In this document: one piece after another, positions 46,098 to 57,617 of the stretch
How positions within the stretch are numbered: position 1 is the first letter of the stretch
How the letters are laid out: each line of letters opens with the position of its first letter
NCBI GenBank assembly: GCA_013146195.2
Contig: CM028379.1
Coordinates: 85,719,661-85,783,660 of the forward strand
Direction: 5' to 3'
Source of the DNA: Codonopsis lanceolata
Taxonomy: Eukaryota > Streptophyta > Magnoliopsida > Asterales > Campanulaceae
DNA length: 64,000 nucleotides
Translations under genes and position numbers: made by a program
Notes under the pieces: generated by a model
The model's input: the letters and a program-made list of their open reading frames with translations, nothing else
What the model was told of the DNA's origin: nothing
Database searches by the model: none

Positions 46098-48184
46098 CAG
46101 TGGCGGACGCATAAACTTTCTCAACCGGGTGCACAAATTTAATAAAGTTACAAATCATAATTGTCCCCTACGTGTTTCCATACTTTGAAAACGTTTAATT
46201 ACATCATCATTTGTAACGTTCCTAAGAAAATATTTTTCAATAAAACATACAAGACAATCATTTATAAATTGATCACAAATTTGGTTTCCGTTTAAAAATT
46301 TTCTCCACAATCACTAAAACCAAATTCCTTCAAATCAACCACAATTTGGAAATCTACACAAATTAAAAAAAAATATCTCATAAATCAACTACTTCAACCC
46401 CCAAATTAAAATGCTCTGATTTCAGATTAAATAAATATACATTCTGTACCAAGATATTAAACACACAAATTTAGGAAATAAAACAGTATTATCATAATAT
46501 TAATATATCATCTATCACAAATTCATAAATCACAATTCACAACAATTACATAAATTAAATACTCAATTAAGGCTATTTCAAATTAGGGCTATTTTAATAT
46601 GAGGGTTATTAATTTTTTTAAAATTTAAATCACAATTATAATTTATTTTTTATTTAGGTGGGGCAAATTGTAGAAATTTGATTCAGGTGGGGGCAAAATG
46701 TACAATATAACATATTATTATTATTTTTCAAAAAAAAAATTCATTCACATAAAAACCCCAAGTTGGGGCAAATGCCCCCATACCTTATGTTGAGTTCAAA
46801 TTGTCCTTTATCATCTAATAATTGAAGCAATATGCCTTATTCAACTTACATTTTCTTTAATCACACTTTCAGATTAGGCACGGTTGACGGAAAATATTTA
46901 CCTAGATTACGTTGCCATCTTTAGCAGTTTTTTTTTTTTTAATAACCATGATCCTCTTTTGATGATTCATATAGCTGAAACCGCTGCAAGAAATGAAATC
47001 ATGTAGGAGAGAGCACAAAACAAATGCATCAGTGCGTAAAAGGGCTAGAAGCGGAAGTAAATAATAATGCACGCATCTGATCAAATTTGATGGTTATTTC
47101 AAGTGAAGGTCCAGAGAATCCCTTATTTCATGCACCCAGTGTCAAGTTGATCCAGTTGCATGGTACAACCAATTTGGCTGCCAAAATTATATGAAGACAG
47201 TGACATGGAAGAGTGTTTTAGAATACAATAGGGCTAGGGTTACCACTAATTCTACCACTATTATTATCATTAAGCCTTAGTGAAGGACAATGTTGTCTTT
47301 CACTAAAACACATTTTGTCTTCATCAAGGCTTAGTGGTAACAATAGTTGTAGAGATAGTGGTAAACATAGTATTATTGTTTAGAATAACAATAGGGCTAG
47401 GTTTACCACTAAGCCTTAATGAAGGGCAATGTTGTCTTTCACTAAAACACATTTTGTCTTCATCAAGGTTTAGTGGTAACAATAGTTGTATAGATAGTGG
47501 TAAACAAAGTATTATTGTTTAGAATAAAGTTACAAATCATAATTGTCCCCTGCGCGTTTCCATACTTTGAAAACGTTTAATTACATCATCATTTGTAACA
47601 TTCTTAAGCAAATATTTTTCAATAAAACATACAAGACAATCATTTATAAATTGATCACAAATTTGGTTTCCGTTTAAAAATTTTCTCCACAATCACTAAA
47701 ACCAAATTCCTTCAAATCAACCACAATTTGAAAATCTACACAAATAAAAAAAAATCTCATAAATCAACTACTTCAACCCCCAAATTAAAATGCTCTAATT
47801 CCATATTAAATAAATATACATTCTCTACCAAGATATTAAACACACAAATTTAGGAAATAAAACAGTATTATCATAATATTAATATATCATCTATCACAAA
47901 TTCATAAATCACAATTCACAACAATTACATAAATTAAATACTCAATTAGGGCTATTTCAAATTAAGGTTATTTTAATATGAGGGTTATTAATTTTTTTTT
48001 AAATTTAAATCACAATTATAATTTATTTTTTATTTAGGTGGGGGCAAATTGTAGAAATTTGATTTAGACGGGGGTAAAATGTACAATATAACATATTATT
48101 ATTATTTTTCAAAAAAAATGCCTTCACATAAAAACCCCAAGTGGGGGCAACTGCCCCCATACCTTATGCATGTGTCAGCCACTG
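46098..48184. mobile_element. Small hAT element, duplicated in tandem, TSD ACCCCACT
   Basis: Left terminus CAGTGGCGGACGCATAA (46098) and right terminus inverse CAGTGGCTGACACATGCATAA (ending 48184) are flanked by the same 8 bases accccact (46090-46097; 48185-48192). The two ends now sit in different copies of the duplication described for 46141-48800. Copy 1 lost the right end by a 34-bp deletion near 46793. Copy 2 lacks the left end. The original element was about 0.7 kb and non-coding. Confidence 0.8.
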
Positions 48185-48800
48185 ACCCCACTCCACTATG
48201 AGTTGAGTTCAAATTGCCCTTTATCATCTACTAATTGAAGCAATATGTCTCATTCAACTTACATTTTCTTTAATCACACTTTCAGATTAGGCACGGTCGT
48301 TTGAATTGACGGAAAATATTTACCTAGATTACGTTACCATCTTTAGCAGGTTTTTTTTTTATAACCATGATCCTCTTTTGATGATTCATATAGCTGAAAC
48401 CGCTGCAAGAAATGAAATCATGTAGGAGAGAGCACAAAACAAATGCATCAGTGCGTAAAAGGGCAAGAAGCGGAAGTAAATAATAATGCACGCATCTGAT
48501 CAAATTTGATGGTTATTTCAAGTGAAGGTCCAGAGAATCCCTTATTTCATGCACCCAGTGTCAAGTTGATCCAGTTGCATGGTACAACCAATTTGGCTGC
48601 CAAAATTATATGAAGACAGTGACATGGAAGAGTGTTTTAGAATACAATAGGGCTAGGTTTACCACTAATTCTACCACTATTGTTACCACTAAGCCTTAGT
48701 GAAGGGCAATGTTGTCTTTCACTAAAACACATTTTGTCTTCATCAAGGTTTAGTGGTAACAATAGTTGTAGAGATAGTGATAAATATAGTATTATTGTTT
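46141..48800. repeat. Tandem segmental duplication, about 1.3-kb unit
   Basis: 46141-47379 is repeated at 47523-48800 with few differences (both run from aataaagttacaaatcat to tattattgttt). Each copy contains hAT interior, flanking host DNA (tttcaagtgaaggtccagagaatccc) and a MITE at its right end. An extra MITE-sized segment (47380-47520) lies at the junction. Confidence 0.9.
47226..47519. mobile_element. Foldback MITE, two adjacent copies (third copy 48644-48799)
   Basis: Units acaatagggctagg(t)ttaccacta..actaagcctt and ..aaggtttagtggtaacaatagttg..agtggtaaac..attattgtt are imperfect inverted arms of about 70 bp around a core tgttgtctttcactaaaaca. The copies at 47226-47379, 47386-47519 (shortened left arm) and 48644-48799 are closely similar. 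All end in tattattgtttagaata. Confidence 0.75.
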
Positions 48801-48805
48801 AGAAT

Positions 48806-49395
48806 AATAATCAACAAATACGGACACAAAAATACCTTTGACAAGGATTCGTATCATAACCTAAATGTTTGTATTTTAACACCCAAAATCAATTGAAAAA
48901 TCATACTAACAAGAAATTCCTAGTCACCGTCTTCATACTAACCCAAAAAGTACAAAGGTAGATTTCTAGTAAGAATACAAGGTAGATTTCTCCCGTATAG
49001 CCAAGAACAAAGATATCAGAATGTATTTTAAACTCCACTGCATATGCATCTAAGTCAACCACAACATGCATCATTTTATTTGGTAGCCAACCACAATATT
49101 GTAAGAGCGCATAATTGTTAATATTTTGCCTCCAAATTTGAAAAGAAACTCAAGTGTTCCTCCAACATCTTAGATGCTTCAAACCTGAATTACAGTCGAC
49201 CGTTTAACTTGTAGACATCCATCATAGAAGGATATACCACTTTATATTAACAGAAGAAAAACTTGTTCCAGATTTTCATACTGCCAAAACCTACATAATC
49301 CAAGTCAATAAGTTAGTTCCGTCAGTCTTCTGTACAAGTAACTCAATGTAATTTGTCCAGCATCAAGAACATATAAATCATATTGGTGTTAACCT
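48806..49395. other. Downstream flank and likely 3' UTR of the 130-residue gene
   Basis: No gene or element recognised. AT-rich. The right part probably holds the 3' UTR of the minus-strand gene ending at 49396. Confidence 0.5.
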
Positions 49396-50109
49396 TCAGG
49401 AGTCACCATGAACATTTTGAAGTAGATATCGAGCATTGTGCAGAAGGGCATTGACCTCTTCATTTGAGGCATCAAGAAAGCGTAGTTCCTTCATCTCCTC
49501 CTGCCACTTTTCCATCTGTTCCTTGTGTATTCTGCAACCAGAAACTTTCAGAATCTGCACCTAAAGCATACCTATAATGTTTCAATCTATCAACCTGAAT
49601 TATGACTCACAAAATCATCCTCTCCTCAAATTCATTACTCAATTCCTTGAGGAATGACTTCCCAGACTCCAGAAGCTCAGATACCTTCATAATTGAGAAA
49701 ACCAAAAGTATAAAACCAGTACTGCTTGTATTCGAAGCCGTAATCATGTCTATTAGTCAAGATAAAAAAACTTTACACGTTTGCAGCTTCCTCAATATAA
49801 ATTTATGAGGTTGCTATAGAGCAAAATTACCAGTTGAGTAAAGCGATCAATCTTTTCAAGAATGTCAGTCATGCCTAGCTCCATCAGTTCAGATAATGGA
49901 ACACTGGTCTCTGTTTCTTCGCCTACATTTTCCATGATTGCTCCATCTTTCTCCTTCTCTTCAATCTAATAATTGAACAGCACAAAATTATAACCCAAGA
50001 ACGATATTCCCCTGGTGTTTTGTTGAATATAAGTTCAAAGTAAGTAAACAAATAGACATACAAATGGTTTCATGCGTTTGTTCATGAACTCAGTCCCATC
50101 GCTTTCCAT
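49396..50109 (-). CDS. Small conserved-looking coiled-coil protein, 130 residues, four exons
   Basis: Minus-strand exons 50109-50062 (ATG, MESDGTEFMNKRMKPF), 49965-49831, 49684-49611 and 49531-49396 (stop TGA). They join in frame through normal sites (gtatgt/ttag; gtaatt/gaag; gtgagt/gcag). The product is very acidic and helical: EETETSVPLSELMELGMTDI, EKIDRFTQLVSELLESGKSF, then a Glu/Lys-rich coiled-coil HKEQMEKWQEEMKELRFL and a short tail LHNARYLLQNVHGDS. No signal peptide or membrane segment. Intact frame across four exons, absence of stops and a matching upstream 5' UTR intron argue for a live host gene. I do not recognise the family. Confidence 0.75.
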
Positions 50110-51500
50110 TTGAAATTTTATTTGTCAAAGACTGGACAATAAAAGCAAATAATATCAATTATCGAGGTCAAAAAGTTTATAATAAGTCACTTCCAACAAA
50201 ATAGAAGACAATAAAAAAAAACATGAGTGCCCGTGCATGAGAGAGAGACGGAGAGAGAGAAATGTTAACTAACTACTTGGACATATATATGGTAAGCAGC
50301 AGCATGTGCAATCAATATAAGATCATATAAATTAAACAAAATGGCATCAGTATGTATGCTGGTAGACTCATAGTTCTATAACCATGGAAATGATTGTGTA
50401 TAGTCTACAGTAAATATCTGCTCTGATTTTGTTGCCTAACAATGGAAAACAAAAGCAAAAACAGGCTCGATGGTAAAATGTATGGGTAAAAATGAAAAGA
50501 AAATCAAGCATCATGTACTCGAGCAGTCAGAAAAGTGTAACTCAGTCCAAGGCCAGTGTTTCACGATGGTGCTATTCATTTTGTTTGCAGAAACATATCA
50601 TGAGTGCATATCCCTCAATGAACACCTAAAATGGCTGAATATCACAGTGCAGAAACTTCAACTGAGACCTATATATATACACGAGATGGTGGCTTGGTTA
50701 ATTTAGGTTGATTGCAACTGGCCGGGACCTAGTGCCTAGCTTGACATAAGCATTCACTGTTTAATAATTTCTCAATAAGTATATTAGCCATGACAACCTG
50801 CATATCCCTTAAAAACCAAAAAGGAGTCGCCAATCATTGAACACTACCAATTTCATGAGATACTAGATTTAAATGATAATGAGCGGGATAAGTATTTTAA
50901 GCATTATGGAAAGAAAAGCAAATCATCAAGAGAAATTTTAACCTGTTGTAGACAAAATCACTTCGCTAATTGCACAATCATGGAACAATCCAGTAGCTAG
51001 AAACTGGGATGGTAAAAGTGTCAAATATAGGAACAAAATCCATCCGCACTAATGGTCAAAAATATTTATACAAAATGGATTGATGCTCTAGCAACAAAAG
51101 TATAATCAACTTACGATCTATCCGCAAAACTGCAATTGAGCAAACTAACTGATACTTCCATGTTCAACCAGAATCCACGTATGAGAATCGTTGTGATTTA
51201 AAAAATCTTTAAAAAATTTATTATAAAAAAGAAGAAGAAAGAAACAAACTCTCAATTGAACCACATTAATGTTAAGTACTCATAGAAAGACAATGTAACT
51301 CGAATGATAGAATTGCCAAGGCTCGAAAGGCGCTCTTATCACCGATTTAAGACATGGATACCGACGATCTAGAAAAGAGCAGAGAAATACCTGTTCGAAT
51401 CTCGTCACAGACTCAGATTCTCCGGCAGCCTTTATTTTCACCTTCAACTTCCTTCTTTCACAGGAACGATTCTCGCTTTAACTCGGTCAGTATTTTTCGC
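50110..51500 (-). other. 5' UTR with intron of the 130-residue gene
   Basis: A 3' splice site (attgtccag, minus, near 50136) lies 26 bases before the ATG. A plausible donor (gattcgaacag/gtatttct, minus, near 51391) follows a leader exon of about 100 bp (51500-51391). The intron of about 1.25 kb is AT-rich with a short GA-rich run (50240-50262). The promoter should lie just above 51500. Confidence 0.5.
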
Positions 51501-52089
51501 GCGCGCTCCTTAGTCCCCCCTGCTACTTTTTGTTCAGCGTCCAATTAGTATCGGTTTCATTCCACTTTATCGTCTCACCTTCAAAATTTAGCAATTTAAA
51601 ATACTTATTTTGATAGGGTTGGGATAACACGCCACAAAAACCTATCTCAATACTTCAATTATAATAATTACGAAAATGTTATTAAGTAAAATTACCTAAT
51701 AAGCTCTTCTAAGTATTACACCTCATCAATTAATCTCTATACTCCATAAATTAATCTCGATATCCCATTAAAATAAATATAATACACTTATATTAAAAGA
51801 TAAATAATACCCCCATCACCTCATTGTGTTATATTTACACCTCAAATCTTAAATCACAAATACATGCAAAGAGTATTGCGGACCTTCATTGTTTTTTCTT
51901 CTTCTAATTTTTTTTTTCAAAACTCTCTCAAAACCAACCCTAAACATAATCATATTGTCAAAAAAAAAAAACATTACAAGGAGTTTAAAAAATCATAAGA
52001 TCGGTAATGTAAGTATTGATTTTACTTTTTTCGATTAAAAATTAGTTTTTTGCAAAAAAAAAATAAAAAATCGAGCTGGGAAATACGAC
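51501..52089. other. Intergenic AT-rich DNA
   Basis: Contains promoter-side DNA of the minus-strand gene and poly-A runs at 51960-51971 and 52055-52070. No TIR of the following MULE could be defined. Confidence 0.5.
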
Positions 52090-52134
52090 TATTCGGCTCT
52101 TGTGTGATGAACACCCTTAAGGATATTCCAGCAC

Positions 52135-52320
52135 TGGCCGAACATCTCCAATGGTGTTCACAACACTGTGGCCAAACACCCACTCTTATGTTCATCTCAT
52201 CATGGCCGAACACCCACTCTTCTATTCATCTTAGCCTGTTTGAACACACTCTCATTTGTTCATCTCAGCTTGACCGAACACACACTACATGTGTTCATCT
52301 CATCCTGTCTGAACACCAAC
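52135..52320 (+). repeat. 34-bp tandem array of MULE B
   Basis: Units tggccgaacacccactctta.., tggccgaacacccactcttc.., tgtttgaacacactctcatt.. and tgaccgaacacacactacat.. follow each other every 34-35 bp. Confidence 0.85.
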
Positions 52321-52339
52321 AAACACGTTGCCTACTGAG

Positions 52340-54450
52340 TACAATGTTGTTGGTCCTCTAAATGATGCGATCATTCCTCTTCAACAACATATTGTTATAG
52401 ATTACATCAATGTGTTTGTAAATCACGCCTATTTTTCATATCGAGATGATTTGTTTGATTGGGTGTGTGCGACCGAAAGGGAACATGGGCTTGTGATAGT
52501 AATTGCTAGGTCTGATAGTGGTACAGTAATAGAGGACCTCGGTTGACTTTGGATTGTGAACTTGGTGGGCAACCTCGTCGAAAACCAAGTGATGATTCGA
52601 GTAAAGTAACAAACAATAGCAAGAGAGAACGTGGATCGAAGAAATGTGTGTATCTATTTCGTTTGAAGGGCATACAATTATGTGAGGGAGTATGGGAACT
52701 TCAGGTTGAATGTGGGTTGCATAACCATGCCGAGACCCCTAACATGTATAGCCACTCATTTATTGGTCGATTATCAGACCCGAAGAAGGCTTATGTTCTT
52801 GACATGTCGCATGTCAATTCGAGCCCAAGGACATTTTGCAAGGATTACACGAGAAGTTTGAAAGTAATAAGTCTTCAATATGGACTATTTACAATGCTCG
52901 TAACAAGAATAAAATTATCGAGCGTGATTTTCGATCGCAAATGCAGCAGCTTGTAACAAAATTGATGGAGCATGGATATTACTACCATCATAGGAGATGT
53001 GAGAAAACTAACATTGTTCAAGATTTGTTCTTATATTACTACCATCATAGGAGATGTGAGAAAAATAGCATTGTTCAAGATTTGTTCTTATATTACTACC
53101 ATCATAGGAGATGTGAGAAAATTAACATTGTTCAAGATTTGTTCTTGGCTCATCCAATGAGCGTCGAGCTTTTGCGTTCTTTTCCCAAGGTTCTCTTCAT
53201 GGATTGTACTTACAAGACAAACATATATAAGTTACCCTTATTGGAGATTGTTGGTGTCACATCGACAAATATGACATTTTTTGTTGGAGTTGTCTATATG
53301 GGGTAGGAGTTGCAAGATAACTACATTTGGGCGCTTTGGTATCTTGAAAACATTGATGAATCAATCCTCCTTGTCAACTGTGATAGTAACTGACAGAGAT
53401 TTTGCGTTGATTAATGCAATTGAGGTAACTTTTTCTACCTCCCAACATTTCTTTTGTCGGTGACATATCAACAAAAACATCCTTGCGAATTGTAAGAAAT
53501 ACTTTCGCACAAAAGTGTAATGGGATCAATTTACCCTCTGTTGAAATTTTTTGTGATGCAAAAAATGAGCAAATATATAAAGAATACATGAAGAGATTTC
53601 AGCTAGATTTTATTGATTATCCCGCTGCAGTTGAGTACGCCATGAAGCAATGGATACGGTCGTACAAGGAAAGATTTGTATCGGTTTTGATGAATAATGT
53701 AATGCACTTTGACAACAACACAACAAGCAGGTATTTAAATATTTTCAACATTTCATTGTTTTCTATAATTTTTATCATGAAATACATATATTAATTGTAT
53801 CTTATTTCAGGGTGGAGAGTCAACATGCAGCTTTGAAAAGATAGTTGAAATCAAGTCAAGGTGACTTTGAGACATGTTGGAGACAATTGTACACCCTAAT
53901 TGAGACATCTCACATTGCAATAAAGGTGTCATTCACGAAAAGCCTTACAGTGGTTCTTCCGAAATATAGATCGGTTATATTTCAACACCTTCGAGGTTTG
54001 GTGTCTATTCATGCATTGAGTCTGATATACAATGAGATGACTAATATACCTAAAGATGGTTATATAGACCCGTTGTTGTGTGATTGTGTACTTCAAAGAA
54101 CATGTGGGTTGCCCTGTCGTCATGAGATTGATGAGTATATGAGAAATGACTGTTCAATTCCCCTTAATCAGGTTGATTCATTTTGGAGGAAATTAGATAT
54201 GTTACCAACTTCTGAGAATGTTGAAGTTTCAATGAAGCTGGATATGGACAATCGATTCAATAGCACGTATGATGAGATTCGTGAATATTATGAAAACACT
54301 CCTGAGTCTGAAAAGTTTTTAATCATTAAAAGAATGATGGAGGTAAAAGAGGTGAGAACGAACTCCTTGATTGTTCCACAAGATGAAGCTCGCACTCGTG
54401 GTCGTCCGAAACCTGCAACGGTAAAAAAAGATAAATCCAACCAAGCGTGA
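52340..54450 (+). pseudogene. MuDR/MULE transposase with SWIM zinc finger, degenerate
   Basis: N-terminal FSYRDDLFDWVCATEREHG (52435), then the DNA-binding zinc region KKCVYLFRLKGIQLCEGVWE..HNHAETP (52637-52741). The DDE core follows: FPKVLFMDCTYKTN (first Asp, about 53203), VIVTDRDFALINAI (second Asp, about 53395), FFCR*HINKN with the usual Trp codon now TGA (53461), and the QWIRSYKERFV segment with the third acidic residue (about 53670). After an intron (about 53732-53810) RVESQHAALKR leads to the SWIM finger CDCVLQRTCGLPCRHEI (54079-54129). Lesions are a frame change at 52540, one near 52850, stops at 53306 and 53461, and a stop at 53844. Residues from 52977 hold a 19-residue triplication. 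Confidence 0.88.
52977..53147 (+). repeat. 57-bp in-frame triplication inside the transposase
   Basis: Three consecutive 57-bp units (52977-53033, 53034-53090, 53091-53147) differ by only a few bases. Each encodes YYYHHRRCEK(T/N/I).IVQDLFL in the transposase frame, so the reading frame is preserved. Confidence 0.95.
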
Positions 54451-54633
54451 TCCGAGTTTGTTTGAGCATGTGGAGTCGGTGATAAATAGATGCTCCCCTT
54501 AGGATCAAGGATTTCTATACGAGGTTGGTCCATCGCAGCAACCTCTCACGTTCACTACAGTTCCCCAGCTTAAGGAAAAGATCTCGGTGTTAATCATTTT
54601 TTTTATTTCAAGGATTGCTATATGAGGTTTGCT

Positions 54634-54674
<41 letters not shown>

Positions 54675-54713
54675 CATATTATGAATTTAATATGTTTTAA
54701 CTTTCAATAGGTT
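54451..54713 (+). other. Linker between transposase and OTU domain, with (CA)n/(TA)n
   Basis: Holds DNA with CA repeat (54634-54655) running into a TA repeat (54656-54674), then a short intron-like stretch ending in ttcaatag. Transposase and OTU may be one spliced gene, but I cannot prove the junction. Confidence 0.5.
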
Positions 54714-55085
54714 GTGCGACCAGGTACGAGGGTCGGGAAAGCTAGTGGTAATTATGTTCAACAATTCTCAAAGGAATATAGGCCTTTCAAATTGGACACA
54801 TCAAATATCATTGGTGACGGTCATTGCGGTTTTCGTGCCGTAGCAGGGTTTATCTATAGAAGTGAGGAGTCATGGAGCAGGATTCGAGCAGACTTGTCGA
54901 TGGAGTTGGTATCAAATCAAGAGTTGTACTCATGTGTCTTAATTGAACATAATCGTGTTACTAAAGTGAACGCGAGTCTCCAATACAACGACATTAGTAC
55001 TCCCAAGGCATATTGGTTTAATGCAAATGATATGGGTCATTTGGTGACATCATATTGCAACATTGCCCTAGCTATATGCATCGTG
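54714..55085 (+). pseudogene. OTU-type cysteine protease domain of MULE B, truncated
   Basis: IIGDGHCGFRAVAGFIY contains the OTU motif D-x2-C (GDGHCGFRAV) with the catalytic Cys at about 54825. The middle has WSRIRADLSMELVSNQELY and the C-terminal part YWFNANDMGHLVTSYCNIAL, with the His of the catalytic pair in GHL. The frame then runs into unrelated sequence at about 55080 (opposite-strand plant mobile domain). OTU proteases remove ubiquitin-like modifiers. MULEs carrying peptidase domains are known, but the role in transposition is unclear. Confidence 0.8.
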
Positions 55086-55707
55086 TTATACCTAAACGCT
55101 TGATCTAGCTGTCTATATAAATATGTAAGGGTGGCAGTTCCCCACGTATAAGTATCTAGATTTTCCAGATCCTCAAGCCACTCTAAGTATGCAATAGGTA
55201 CACGGGTCCCGCTCTTATCAGCAAATATAGTGCAACCCAAGACCAATAGGAAGTACGCCCTCATAGCACAACCCACCCTAAACTCATCCTCAGATGTGAC
55301 ATCATCATTAAATCTCACACGTAGCCACTCCAATGTCACTGAATCCCCCTCTTATTTGCCATGCCCTCAAAAACCTCTTCAAGTGGCACTCCCAACATCT
55401 GACTCACATATGCGGCATCGACATCTCTAGCACAAAATGATGGATCACCCACAATCGGAAGACCGAGCAGACAAAACACATCGTCTAAAGTAATGGTCAT
55501 CTTCCCGAAAGGTAGATGGAAAGTGTTAGTCTCTGGATGCCATGCGACGACCTGACCCCCAATCTCTATACGAGCCTTGGGTCGAGCATCTAGCAAATAT
55601 ATAAAACAACAAAACACGTGCAAAGCCCCCACTAATAATAGGCTAATAAAATCACCTGATAAAACATAGTCACTCCTGTGATTAATATAAACACCACAAC
55701 CAGCCAA
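55037..55707 (-). pseudogene. Plant mobile domain (MAIN/MAIL-like) fragment, antisense to MULE B
   Basis: Minus-strand frame 55707-55336 has WHPETNTFHLPFGKMTITLD then DVFCLLGLPIVGDP, the hallmark start of the plant mobile domain. It is preceded by an intron end ttatatatttgctag near 55590. After a frame change at about 55340 the frame 55339-55037 has WLRVRFND, AYFLLVLGCTIFADKSGTRV, PIAYLEWLEDL and GTATLTYLYRQL. It stops at the OTU junction, without the C-terminal third of the domain. No start codon is convincing: the frame opens 5 bp from the LTR at 55712, so the N-terminus was cut off. Confidence 0.8.
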
Positions 55708-55711
55708 CTAG

Positions 55712-57603
55712 TGTAATATAATACACATGCACGAAGTTAAACTCCGGCATCAAAAGATAGTACAAGACCAGTAACGTCAAACTACCCAAAGTAGAGCTTA
55801 TATAACTCTACATAACAACAACCCATCCTCACACTATACAAATATAAACTCCTATGGAGCAGCATAACAAAAGACAACCTGCTGTACACGAGTGCCTCGC
55901 CGGCCTCACCTCGAACTCACTGTCTGGCTGGGATCTAAGGAAAACAAATAAAGGGAACGACGTGGGTGATAACTCAGTAAGTTACTATATACAACTACAT
56001 GGCATGCTCTTAAGCACATGTTATAAACGCATATGTAAATCAAGTATAGTTGTACATATACTTGCACACATCACATTGATCATGTTATAATGCACATTAA
56101 CTCAGCGTAATTAAACACATAATTAGGATATACAACTGTAGGCGAGCTTTTCGTCTCGACTTGTATCTCAAATACCATAGTTGTATTGCTGCTGCTGTAC
56201 ACACGCTAATACATGTCTGATCACACGCTGAACCATGTCTGAACCCAATAGTATCTAGAACCAATGACCTTGGGACTTAACCGGGAGTCTCATTATCCCG
56301 AGTTTTACCCAAGAGTCTAGCCTTCTGTTTGTCATGCAAATTGCTTTAACAAGGCTACATCCTTGTCCCGACCAATAACAAGGGAGAGACCCATGCAACG
56401 ACCCGTAGCGATCACGAGATTTAACTATCGTAAAGACTTCTGTCGTCCCATTGTCGACACAACCACATATGTCAGCTGGACTCAATGCGATGCACAAGTA
56501 GTTGTTTACTTGTAATTAAACACAACCATCGAGTCCCAAGTACGGGGGCTCGACGCACAAACAAGCATGCTTAATTGCCTGTAAATAAACACTTAAGCAT
56601 TTAATTGCTTAAATGCAAATACCAAGGTATGTAATATTTTACATATAATAGATTACACCAAAGTATTCCCTATTATCGTAGGAATCGAGCACGTCACTCG
56701 TTATATTTTATTGTCCCTAAATCGACTTCGTTGAATCATAAGTTTAATATTTATAAATTTCGGGCATCACCGCGATTTGCAGGATTCATCCCAACACAAT
56801 CTTACCGACATATTACTCGGCATAATAATGGTTTAAAACCATTTAATACATTAACCAGTTAAAATTAATAATAATTCGTAACTAAATTTTTTATACTCCA
56901 TATTCAAAACAAATCATATAGGAGTAGCCCACAGTTCATGTATGTAATTATTACATACAAAGGGAAGGGATAGTAACTTACCTCTACCGAAAAATATCGA
57001 TGAAAATACAAAATATTCTGGTGTAAATGTAGCCCTCAACACATAGAACACCCCTGCGGAGTCATAATTTAAAACGGATAATATTTCGTTAACAAATCAA
57101 ACCGAAAAAGTTAAACCCTCGGTAACTCACGTCGAAGAGCTCAGCTGAAGAAAGCAGTGAGAAAAATTAAGTCTCTCGCCCAAATTCATATAAAGAAGGT
57201 GAATTGGTGGAGGGTCCACCACCGACCACTATTCAAACAAATTAAGATTGAAACCAAACATACTATTTCAATACCAAATGCCAAGCGCCCAAACTAGTCA
57301 AAATGATTGACAAATAATAAAATAACATATATATATATATAATTATTTAAAGTATCAATTTTTATTGGTTGGTCAAAAGTCTACTTTGTCAAGACCAACT
57401 AATCACCAATTTTACCCAATTAAATATTAACTAATCATTATTAATTAGTCAATGTTAAAATAAAAATATATTTTAACAATATAAAAGAAACACGTAACGT
57501 ACAATACTCGTCGGGTCAATCTAGTCGAAAATAATTATTTTCTAGCTCTAACGTGTTATTTTCTATTCCAACGTTATAAAATATGCAATTCTCGAGTGTT
57601 ACA
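55712..57603 (-). repeat. 3' LTR of a minus-strand Tekay-type element
   Basis: On the minus strand it begins TGTAACACTCGAG at 57603, right after a purine tract. It contains the cassette gtaacttactgagttatcac and tttattttgttttccttag-like words near 55925-55985, found also in the other Tekay-like LTRs here. The left border tgtaata at 55712 is inferred from matching short terminal inverted repeats (TGTAA). The partner LTR is beyond the assembly gap, so no TSD can be checked. Confidence 0.6.
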
Positions 57604-57617
57604 CCCTCTCCCCCTAA
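57604..57617 (-). other. Polypurine tract
   Basis: ttagggggagaggg on the minus strand directly before the LTR start TGTAACA. It fixes element orientation. Confidence 0.8.

Larger units (their letters stand above)
52090..55085 (+). mobile_element. MULE B with transposase and OTU protease
   Basis: Begins with a 34-bp subterminal array, continues with a spliced MuDR-type transposase (52340-54450) and an OTU domain (54714-55085), then ends abruptly against an antisense plant-mobile-domain fragment. TIRs and TSD are not visible, so borders are approximate and the right end is probably truncated. Confidence 0.75.

Noticed and set aside
51354..51548. Plus-strand 64-residue frame
   Set aside because: It overlaps the inferred 5' leader exon of the minus-strand gene and has no splice or domain support.
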